Of a stretch of 5,866 bases of DNA, positions 1 through 5,866 are shown one piece after another. The stretch's first letter is position 1. Every line of letters starts with the position of its first letter. A program made the position numbers and the translations under genes. Under the pieces are notes generated by a model, which was given only the letters and a program-made list of their open reading frames with translations, had not been told where the DNA came from and did not search any database. Source of the stretch: an uncultured Bacteroidales bacterium (lineage in GTDB: Bacteria > Bacteroidota > Bacteroidia > Bacteroidales > UBA932); contig CAMJRT010000088.1 in NCBI GenBank assembly GCA_946408295.1, forward strand, positions 1-5,866, read 5' to 3'.

Positions 1-119
1 GCATTTCGGTAAAAGGCTCCGTTCTGGGCACGGCCATCTCTCAATCAACACCGAGCCTACTTTGGGGCACCAATTACAATGAAGAAAAACATAAGATTTA
101 TGTCGATTTCGTCGATTAA
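1..119 (+). CDS. C-terminal tail of an unidentified protein, truncated by the window edge
   Basis: An open frame enters from the left edge (first whole codon at position 3) and ends at TAA 117-119, giving about 38 residues. The reading looks like real protein: it contains STPSLLWGTNYNEE and ends KIYVDFVD, an alternating polar/hydrophobic pattern with aromatic residues, as in the last strands of an extracellular beta-rich protein. No family can be assigned from so short a tail. It matters because it overlaps the most upstream possible ATG of the next gene (position 79) by 41 bases and so argues for that gene starting at 130. The next gene follows 10 bases after this stop on the same strand, suggesting one operon. 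That the frame is coding is an inference; a chance open frame of 38 codons cannot be excluded. Confidence 0.55.
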   Translation, partial: ISVKGSVLGTAISQSTPSLLWGTNYNEEKHKIYVDFVD

Positions 120-129
120 TTCATTGCGT

Positions 130-1107
130 ATGTCTTTGAAAAGAGTTGTTTATTTCTGTATGCTGGCCTTTCTTCTTGCTCCGCTGGACGGATGCAAGGG
201 GAAAGACCAGTCCCAGAAGACGGTCGAGGAAGCTGACCTGCTTGTCTGTACGTTCAATATTCGTTACGGGAGCGCCGTAGAAGAAGATTCCAAGAATAAT
301 TGGGACAACCGCAAGGCGGGCGTGCTTAAATTCATCCAGACCCGCAAGCCCGACATCATCGGTTTGCAGGAGGTGGAGAAGGCGCAGGCGAACTATCTTA
401 ACGACAACCTGAAAAGCGAGTATGGCTTTTATGGCATCGGAAGGGAGAGCGGCGCCAACATTCTGACAACGTCCAAGACCACCGAGTCATCTTGCGCTAT
501 CATGTATAGGAAAGACCGTTTCACTCTTTCTAAAGAAGGCCGCTTTTGGCATACGGATATAAACGCTTGCGAAAATGTTGTGCAGAAAAGTGGTAGTTAC
601 TACGGTACTTTCCAGTCTTCGCACCCCTTGATCACGGTCTGGGGCAAGCTTGCAGACAAGACCCACGCGTCCCGTCCCGTTTGGTTCTTTGCCACCCACT
701 ACCAGAACAACAAGAATATGACTTCGACGGCTCCCGGCATCAGACAGCAAGAGAGCAATCTGCATATCAACAAGATGCAGCAGCTGATAGGCGAGGGCCT
801 GGGTCCCGCTTGCCAGAACCCTGTGATTCTGTTGGGTGATTTCAATACTACCTTTGATAAGGATGAGTTGCAATTGCTGAAGAATGCGCCCATGGGCTAC
901 GCCCGTTCAGATGCGGTAAAATCGGGTTCTCGGGATAGAAGCACCAATAACGATTGGGGTAAAGGCAGCGGCATTATCGACCATATCTTCTACTGCGGCC
1001 CGCTCAAGTCGCTTGAATATAGAGTCGATAGTAACACCTATGAGAATGTTACCTACATCTCCGATCACTACCCCGTATTGGCCAGTTTTAAATATACGGA
1101 CCAGTAG
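130..1107 (+). CDS. Endonuclease/exonuclease/phosphatase (EEP) family lipoprotein
   Basis: A predicted exported lipoprotein with the DNase I-like EEP fold, a metal-dependent phosphodiesterase/phosphatase superfamily. From ATG 130 it has 325 residues: a basic start (MSLKR), a hydrophobic stretch, then PLDGC with the lipid-bearing Cys at 22. The EEP motifs follow in the usual order: FNIRY (Asn43), GLQEVE (Glu81, metal ligand), ATHYQNN (His190), LLGDFNTTF (Asp237, Asn239), GSGIIDHIF (Asp284) and ISDHYPV (Asp312, His313, catalytic). All key residues are present, so it should be active. The frame is also open from ATG 79, which adds 17 residues, but that overlaps the preceding frame and puts a long tail before the signal peptide; I prefer 130. 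The lipobox has Asp at -2, which is unusual. The substrate cannot be told from sequence: relatives act on nucleic acids, phosphoinositides, sphingomyelin or sugar phosphates. A role linked to its carbohydrate-active neighbour is possible but unproven. Its base composition is notably AT-richer than the genes to the right. Confidence 0.93.
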   Translation: MSLKRVVYFCMLAFLLAPLDGCKGKDQSQKTVEEADLLVCTFNIRYGSAVEEDSKNNWDNRKAGVLKFIQTRKPDIIGLQEVEKAQANYLNDNLKSEYGFYGIGRESGANILTTSKTTESSCAIMYRKDRFTLSKEGRFWHTDINACENVVQKSGSYYGTFQSSHPLITVWGKLADKTHASRPVWFFATHYQNNKNMTSTAPGIRQQESNLHINKMQQLIGEGLGPACQNPVILLGDFNTTFDKDELQLLKNAPMGYARSDAVKSGSRDRSTNNDWGKGSGIIDHIFYCGPLKSLEYRVDSNTYENVTYISDHYPVLASFKYTDQ

Positions 1108-1130
1108 GGAGCAAGGGAAGCCGGACGTAT

Positions 1131-3158
1131 ATGACGGTTATCAGTCTCATATTCGCGATTCTCGCGGCCCCTTTTACCTTGTCGTTTGAGGACGGTTCTG
1201 TGCCCGGTGTGAAGGGGCAGGCCGCATTCTTTGACGGTTTTGACTCCCGTCAGGTTGTAGCGGCGGCGGAATTGCCTACTCCCGAACGTCATTTCACCGT
1301 GGATGTGTGGGCTTGCCCGCTGGCTTTCCCAAAAAGTCCTTGCCCGCTGGCCTGCCGCATCCGCGGCGCCGCTCCTTTTCCCGATTGGGCGGATGCTGCC
1401 GCCGGCGGCTGGGCCTTGTGGCTGGATGCGACGGGCCGGGTGCATTTCCAGGTCGCTTCCGCAGGGGAGTGGGTGGCGGTCGAGAGTCCTTCCGCCCTTC
1501 CGCTGCGCGCGTGGTCGCGCATCACCTGTCAGTTCCGCGCCGGCGCGGGCCTGTATCTGGCCGTCGATGGCCGCGAAGTTGCCAAGGCGGCTTGCGAACT
1601 GCCGTGGGTGAACCAGGCGGAACTTCCGCTTTGGCTGGGCCGCGCTCCTTTCAAAACTCCCTCTTTTTTCGAGAACCAGCACATTCCCATCTACAGTTCC
1701 TTTGACGGAGCCTTGGATGAATTGACGATTGATACCGACAAGCAAGCCTACGCCCGGATTCTCAAAGAAAAATTCGTCCGCCCGGCCGCTCCGGGCAGCG
1801 AAGTCCCGGGTTTTGCTCCGCGCCGCCTGCCTTCCGGTCCCGAGGGGCTCGCCTTCGGCGCTTGGTACATTCCGCTGCGCTATTATCCCGCTTACGACGC
1901 CCGCTGGCGCGGGGAGACCCCCGATGTGGTGGTGGCCTTCGGCGAGGCCCGGCCGTGGAAAGTCGTGTTTTGGCGTGGAATTTCCTACGCTCCCTGCTTT
2001 GTGACGGAAAAAGGAAACTGGATGAGCAACGAGTTTGTAGAGCGCAAGAAGGTGACGGGCTGGGGCTGCTGCGAATCGATGAGCGACAAGCACGCGGACT
2101 TCTCCAGCGTGCGCATTTTGGAAAATACGCCGGCACGGACGGTCGTCCAGTGGCGGCATGCGCCCGTGGGCGTGAACCTCAAGTTCCCTTACCGGAACGA
2201 GGAAACGCTGTGGGGCGACTGGTCAGAAGAGACCTATATCTTCTATCCGGATGGCACGGGCGTGCGGAAAATGGAGGTGTGGACCTCCCGTCCGCAGGAT
2301 TGGTACGAGTGGTGCCAGAGCCTGCAGGTGCTCCATCCCGACCAGCGTCCGGAAGATGTGCTGGATGCTTCCCGCATTATGTCCGTCGCGGCGATGGATG
2401 GCCGCAGCGCGACCTATGCCTGGAATTTCGAGGGCAAACGCCGTCAGGACGAGCCCTCCCTCGACCGGGCCAATATCCAGGTGACGTATCTCAAGAGCCG
2501 TTGGAATCCCTACCTGATTCTGGAAGACGGCGACGGCTTGAACGAAAAGGGGCAGGTGGGTGCGGCCATTGACCGTTACGCCGGCCGTTGGTCCGATTAT
2601 TCCGATTTCCCCTGGCGCAATCACTGGCCGGTCACTCAGGATTATGTCATCGGCCGCTATGCCTGTGTCGCCGATGCCGCCGCCCATACCTATACCGCCA
2701 CCCAGTACAATCCCGTGCATAGTTGCGAGAAAGTGTCCGACGCCGGCGACGGGGTGTGGAAAATGACCAAACTGATGCTTTGCGGCTGCACGGAGGGGGA
2801 TGCGGCCTCCCTTCTGCCCTTGGCCCATTCCTGGCTCGACGCTCCGAAGATGGTCTGTCAAGAGGCGGACGGCCTGGTTTCCGAAGTTTCGTACGACAGG
2901 ACGCAACGCGCTTATGTGTTGGCAGTGAATCCCGATGCGCCCGCGCTCGCTTTCCGCATGGAGGCTTCAGCCCGGCAACCGGTTCACGGACTTTGTCTGG
3001 TGCTGAAGGGACTGGCGCGACCGCTGTCCGCCATTACGGTGAACGGACAGGCCTGTGAGGCCGCCCGAATCGGCCGTGTCGAGGCCTGGGACGGGGTTTC
3101 TACCTTGGTGTGGCTTCCGCTGGAAAGCGAGAAACCCATCGAATTGAATCTGCAATAA
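1131..3158 (+). CDS. Exported LamG-domain protein, possible polysaccharide-degrading enzyme
   Basis: A 675-residue protein. Residues 1-13 (MTVISLIFAILAA) form a short hydrophobic leader with no basic residue. Residues ~16-205 read as a LamG / concanavalin A-like jelly-roll: FEDGSVPGVKGQAAFFDG at the start, FTVDVWACPL in the middle, DGALDELTI at the end. Residues ~225-540 form a second large domain rich in Trp, Tyr and His, with blocks VVFWRGISYAPCFVTEKGNW (~278-297), CCESMSDKH (313-321), ENTPARTVVQWRHAP (331-345) and ETYIFYPDGTGVRKMEVW (367-384). A beta-rich tail follows (~580-675, with AITVNGQ). I recall similar LamG proteins with the WRG / MSD / WR-A blocks from Bacteroidota and Planctomycetes, some near polysaccharide lyases; PL27 (rhamnose-glucuronate lyase) and PL40 (ulvan lyase) are comparisons worth making, not assignments. 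The start is fixed: the frame has an upstream stop at 1089-1091 and no other ATG. It begins 23 bases after the EEP gene behind a purine-rich stretch, so the two are probably co-transcribed. Confidence 0.88.
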   Translation: MTVISLIFAILAAPFTLSFEDGSVPGVKGQAAFFDGFDSRQVVAAAELPTPERHFTVDVWACPLAFPKSPCPLACRIRGAAPFPDWADAAAGGWALWLDATGRVHFQVASAGEWVAVESPSALPLRAWSRITCQFRAGAGLYLAVDGREVAKAACELPWVNQAELPLWLGRAPFKTPSFFENQHIPIYSSFDGALDELTIDTDKQAYARILKEKFVRPAAPGSEVPGFAPRRLPSGPEGLAFGAWYIPLRYYPAYDARWRGETPDVVVAFGEARPWKVVFWRGISYAPCFVTEKGNWMSNEFVERKKVTGWGCCESMSDKHADFSSVRILENTPARTVVQWRHAPVGVNLKFPYRNEETLWGDWSEETYIFYPDGTGVRKMEVWTSRPQDWYEWCQSLQVLHPDQRPEDVLDASRIMSVAAMDGRSATYAWNFEGKRRQDEPSLDRANIQVTYLKSRWNPYLILEDGDGLNEKGQVGAAIDRYAGRWSDYSDFPWRNHWPVTQDYVIGRYACVADAAAHTYTATQYNPVHSCEKVSDAGDGVWKMTKLMLCGCTEGDAASLLPLAHSWLDAPKMVCQEADGLVSEVSYDRTQRAYVLAVNPDAPALAFRMEASARQPVHGLCLVLKGLARPLSAITVNGQACEAARIGRVEAWDGVSTLVWLPLESEKPIELNLQ

Positions 3159-3165
3159 ATTCTGT

Positions 3166-3184
3166 CGAGGCGCAGGGCGCTTCG
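3166..3184. terminator. Possible shared terminator hairpin between convergent genes
   Basis: The 27 bases between the two convergent stop codons hold an inverted repeat: 3166-3173 (CGAGGCGC) pairs with 3177-3184 (GCGCTTCG) around a three-base loop. This is eight pairs, one of them a G-U wobble when read on the + strand; on the - strand that pair becomes a C-A mismatch. No clean U-tract follows on the + strand. On the - strand the exit side (ACAGAATTTATT) is T-rich but broken. The position is right for a bidirectional terminator; the structure is only moderately convincing. Confidence 0.4.
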
Positions 3185-3185
3185 C

Positions 3186-5495
3186 TTATTCGATGCGCAG
3201 GGTGAGCGGCTTTTCGGCGGCTTTGACTTTCTTTTCCACGAGGCGGTCGGTCAGACGCGCGAGCACGCTGACCTCTTTTCCGACCAGGTACCGGTCAAAT
3301 TCCAATTGCAGGGTGACGCTTGACCGGTCGGCGTCCCATTCCGCCCGAGTTACCAGGGTGCCGAAACCGGTGGATACGATCCCCGGGGTGTAGTAGGCAT
3401 TGTACCAGTTGAGGATGGGGGAGGACAGGCCGGAGAAGTTGTTCCATCCGCCGCCGCGTCCGCTGTCAATCATAAAATGTTCGTAGCAGTTGTACGAATC
3501 TTCGCACTCTCGTTCCCAATTGTCCAATGCGGTACGGGCGATTTTTTCCGCCAGGTCGGCCCGACCTTTGTCCAGCATCGTTTTCCACAGAATCATCTGG
3601 TGCGGGAGCCAGACCGTGCCGCTCCAGTATCCGTCCGGACGGTAGTAGGGGGCTGTCTGGTCCACGGCCGTGATGCCGCAGTCGCTCCAGAGTTGTCCCG
3701 GAGTGAACAGGTGACCCAGCAGGGCTTGTTCCTGTTCCGGTGTCGTGATGCCGGCGACCAGCGGTGTCACTCCGTCCAGACCCATATTGAAATGCGGCCA
3801 ACGGTGTCCGGGTGCGGCTTCTTCCGGCTTGGGGACGTAGGACCGGGTGCCGGACTGGGCGGGAATGCCGATTTCGGGGGTCCATTGATAGATGCCCGTA
3901 GCCTTGCCGTTTTCATCGTGGTGGACATAGCCGAAATAGCCGGTGCGTTCGTCCCAGGCGTTGTCGAGGATGCCTTTGGACATCGCCCGGATGTCGCGGT
4001 CCAGTTGCCGGAGGTCGTTTTTGTAGCCCTTGACCCGCTCGCGGGCCTTGTCGCTTTTCTGCAGGTGGGCGGCCAGCATCCGCAGGATTTTCGCGCAGCG
4101 GATATAGTAGGCGGTGGAAACCATCGGCGTAGTGCGGGCGCGCAGTTCTTTCTGGGGACGCAGCGCCCATTGCGGAGGGTAGTCGTCCCAGCCTCCGCTG
4201 TTGTAGAAAATATTCCAGGTCTCCAGCAGGCCGCTCGCTTTGCGGAAGCGGGGACCGGTCATATAGTCATAAAAGCGTTTGAGCCGGGGATAGATTTCCT
4301 GCAGTTGCGCCTGGTCGCAGCCGCCGCGTTCCCACACATCCCCGATGGCCATAATCTGTATCGCCAGGGGCGTGCCGTGATGGACGAAGGGAGCCTCTTC
4401 TTCAGGGGCGGTGGTGTATTGGCGGATGATTTCATAGCCGCGTCCCGCATCGATTTCGCTCATCGCCCAGCCGATGAAACCGCAGTCCCAGGTGTAGAGG
4501 CTGTTCCAGTTTTTGCCCGGACAGAAATGACGGATGGGGGAACCGAACGCATCGATGGGATAGACGACATTGGTGAGCAGCGTCGCTTCCATCAGTTGTT
4601 TCCCGAACGCATAGGGGTTGTCGCCGGCGGCCCGGGCGCCGTCATCCTCCATTTCCTGCCGGGCCGATGCGAGCAGACGCAGGTCTTCGCCCGGCCGGTG
4701 GAAGGCTTGCAGCAGGCTGTCCACTTTTTCGGCGGGGCCGCAGGCCACCAGTTGCAGCAAAGTCGTATCCTGTCCGGCTTTCAACTCGACGGGACGGAGA
4801 AAATTGACGGTGTAATGTCCTTTGAAGTCGCCCTTGAAACGCCGGCTGGTATGGTTGTGCGTGTGATAGGGCATCAAATCCTCCAGTCGGGCGCAATTCC
4901 ATTCCCGGATTTCGGAATAGGGAAAGTTCCAGGCCACGCCATAGCCGTTTTCCATCCCGGGGTAGCGCAGGGCCATCTCTTGCCCGCCCGTGCGGAGGGC
5001 CGGCGTCCATTCTCCTTCTTTCCCGCCGGATTTGCGGACGGCCAGTTGCAGGTTGAGGTTTTGGGGCTGGTCCGTGCGGTTGACGCAGTGCGCTTCCAGC
5101 AGGATACGGCTTTCATCCAGACGGTGCCAGACGGCGTCCACATAGACCTGGTCCTTCCACTCGATGTCGTGACGGAAGCAGATATGGCGCATATCGGGAG
5201 AGACCTGCCAGGGGTGTACGCCGGATTCGAACAGACAGCAGGGCAGTTTGAAATTGCGGCGGTATTGTCCCGGAATCAGGAAAAACTCCACTTGCACGCC
5301 GGATTGCAGATCCTCGATGTGACTGATGCCGTAATATTGTTTGGAATAGGGGCCCCATGGGGACAAAGACCGGATGTCGTGCCCGATATAGGGTCGTGCC
5401 TGTTGGACGGGAGCCGGATTTTCCGCTTGGGCGGAAAGGGAAAAGGCGAGCAGCAGCCCGAGCGTCAGTCGGAAAGGAGTGGAGATGCGCTTCAT
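3186..5495 (-). CDS. Secreted GH63 / MGH1-like (alpha/alpha)6-barrel glycoside hydrolase
   Basis: A 769-residue predicted periplasmic glycosidase. A classical signal peptide (MKRISTPFRL, hydrophobic core, SAQA) should be cut after residue 24; no lipobox Cys follows. Residues ~30-275 look like an N-terminal beta-sandwich, ~285-705 the helical barrel, ~706-769 a small beta domain. GH63/GH37-type landmarks appear in order: YTWDCGFIGWAM (335-346), NSGGWDDYP (432-440), VSTAYYIRCAKIL (459-471), GYWSGTVWLPHQM (622-634), YNCYEHF (668-674) and FSGLSSPILNWYNAYY (687-702). By analogy with GH63 enzymes such as YgjK, Asp437 (codon 4185-4187) would be the general acid and Glu672 (codon 3480-3482) the general base of an inverting mechanism. 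Family members cleave alpha-glucosides, mannosylglycerate or related alpha-linked sugars; the substrate here is unknown. ATG 5495 is chosen because it gives the intact signal peptide. It starts 12 bases after gnd stops, with no Shine-Dalgarno on its strand, so it is probably translated from a shared message. Confidence 0.9.
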   Translation of the reverse strand: MKRISTPFRLTLGLLLAFSLSAQAENPAPVQQARPYIGHDIRSLSPWGPYSKQYYGISHIEDLQSGVQVEFFLIPGQYRRNFKLPCCLFESGVHPWQVSPDMRHICFRHDIEWKDQVYVDAVWHRLDESRILLEAHCVNRTDQPQNLNLQLAVRKSGGKEGEWTPALRTGGQEMALRYPGMENGYGVAWNFPYSEIREWNCARLEDLMPYHTHNHTSRRFKGDFKGHYTVNFLRPVELKAGQDTTLLQLVACGPAEKVDSLLQAFHRPGEDLRLLASARQEMEDDGARAAGDNPYAFGKQLMEATLLTNVVYPIDAFGSPIRHFCPGKNWNSLYTWDCGFIGWAMSEIDAGRGYEIIRQYTTAPEEEAPFVHHGTPLAIQIMAIGDVWERGGCDQAQLQEIYPRLKRFYDYMTGPRFRKASGLLETWNIFYNSGGWDDYPPQWALRPQKELRARTTPMVSTAYYIRCAKILRMLAAHLQKSDKARERVKGYKNDLRQLDRDIRAMSKGILDNAWDERTGYFGYVHHDENGKATGIYQWTPEIGIPAQSGTRSYVPKPEEAAPGHRWPHFNMGLDGVTPLVAGITTPEQEQALLGHLFTPGQLWSDCGITAVDQTAPYYRPDGYWSGTVWLPHQMILWKTMLDKGRADLAEKIARTALDNWERECEDSYNCYEHFMIDSGRGGGWNNFSGLSSPILNWYNAYYTPGIVSTGFGTLVTRAEWDADRSSVTLQLEFDRYLVGKEVSVLARLTDRLVEKKVKAAEKPLTLRIE

Positions 5496-5507
5496 GGTAT
5501 CAGGAGG

Positions 5508-5866
5508 TTATGGGTTCCAGCGGGTATGGAAGAATTCGCCACGGGGGCGGTCGATGCGTTCGTAGGTGTGGGCCCCGAAAAAGTCGCGCTGGGCTTGCAG
5601 CAGGTTGGCCGGGGAGCGGTCGCAGCGATAGCCGTCGTAGTAGGCGAGGGCGGCGCTGAGGGCCGGTGTGGCGATGCCGGAGAGCACGGCCGTCGAAACG
5701 ACCTGCCGCCAGCCTTGCTGGGCCTTGGCCAGACGCGCGCGGAACCAAGGGGCGAGCATCAGGTTGTCCAGGCTTGCCTCCTCGTCGAAGGCCTTTTTGA
5801 TTTGCTCCAGAAAGACGCTGCGGATGATGCAGCCGCCGCGCCACATCAGGGCGATGCCGCCGTAGT
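5508..5866 (-). CDS. gnd: 6-phosphogluconate dehydrogenase, decarboxylating (C-terminal part)
   Basis: The last 118 or so residues of 6-phosphogluconate dehydrogenase, cut by the right edge of the window. The enzyme is cytoplasmic and converts 6-phosphogluconate to ribulose 5-phosphate and CO2, making NADPH in the oxidative pentose phosphate pathway. Diagnostic motifs of the C-terminal helical domain are present: YGGIALMWRGGCIIRS at the edge, then APWFRARL, QQGWRQVV, PALSAALAYYDGYR, PANLLQAQRDFFGAHTYER and the terminal GEFFHTRW. The Arg in QAQRD and the His in GAHTYE match the residues that reach into the partner subunit's substrate site in characterised dimers. The stop is TAA read from 5510 to 5508. 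The frame stays open through ATG 5844-5846 to the edge, and that internal ATG is not the start: the full protein is normally about 470-490 residues. In many Bacteroidota gnd sits with zwf and pgl; here a glycoside hydrolase follows it after 12 bases. Confidence 0.97.
   Translation of the reverse strand, partial: YGGIALMWRGGCIIRSVFLEQIKKAFDEEASLDNLMLAPWFRARLAKAQQGWRQVVSTAVLSGIATPALSAALAYYDGYRCDRSPANLLQAQRDFFGAHTYERIDRPRGEFFHTRWNP

Noticed and set aside
487..893. Two - strand open frames opposite the EEP gene
   Set aside because: Both lie wholly within a gene whose catalytic motifs are intact on the + strand, and neither shows motifs of its own.
1303..1705. Overlapping + strand frames inside the LamG gene
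   Set aside because: Out-of-frame Arg/Pro/Ala-rich readings caused by high GC; the LamG motifs fit only the main frame.
1068..2159. 363-codon open frame on the - strand opposite the LamG gene
   Set aside because: It lies antisense to a well-supported coding frame in very GC-rich DNA. Its translation is rich in Arg, Pro and Gly, without domain motifs or a credible leader.
2223..2906. 227-codon open frame on the - strand inside the LamG gene
   Set aside because: Repetitive Gly/Ile-rich translation in the shadow of the + strand gene; no recognisable family.
5502..5659. AGGAGG followed closely by ATG at 5510 on the + strand
   Set aside because: It resembles a ribosome binding site, but the spacing is only two bases. 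The frame is antisense to gnd and encodes an Arg/Gly-rich shadow.
5668..5865. Open frame on the + strand opposite gnd
   Set aside because: Antisense shadow of the highly conserved 6-phosphogluconate dehydrogenase C-terminus.

Overview
The window reads as Bacteroidota DNA, most likely an intestinal or other anaerobic Bacteroidales genome. This is inferred from the content: a lipoprotein of the endonuclease/exonuclease/phosphatase (EEP) family, two exported carbohydrate-active-looking proteins, weak or absent Shine-Dalgarno sequences, and very tight gene packing. I cannot name a genus.

Layout. Three genes run rightward and look like one transcription unit. The first is the last ~39 codons of an unidentified protein (ends at 119). 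Ten bases later comes an EEP-superfamily lipoprotein (best start 130, ends 1107). After 23 more bases comes a 675-residue exported protein (1131-3158) with an N-terminal LamG/jelly-roll domain and a large domain I do not recognise with certainty. Two genes run leftward from the right edge: the C-terminal quarter of 6-phosphogluconate dehydrogenase (gnd, 5508-5866). Twelve bases downstream of it lies a 769-residue secreted glycoside hydrolase of the GH63 / MGH1-like (alpha/alpha)6-barrel type (3186-5495). The two units converge at about 3159-3185, where an 8-bp GC-rich hairpin could act as a shared terminator.

How they may work together. The LamG protein and the GH63-like enzyme are both exported and fit polysaccharide or oligosaccharide breakdown. 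They are on opposite strands and need not be co-regulated. No SusC/SusD pair, sensor or sigma/anti-sigma gene is in the window, so a polysaccharide utilisation locus is suggested but not shown. The gnd gene is cytoplasmic pentose-phosphate metabolism, and its tight spacing with a secreted glycosidase is unusual.

Composition. The EEP gene is clearly less GC-rich than everything to its right: hand counts give 25/60 G+C at 241-300 and at 541-600, against 46/60 at 1381-1440 and 40/60 at 2281-2340. The high GC of the right part produces many long antisense and out-of-frame open frames, which I treat as shadows. I see no tRNA, rRNA, CRISPR array, insertion sequence or phage gene. There is no intergenic stretch longer than about 30 bases.
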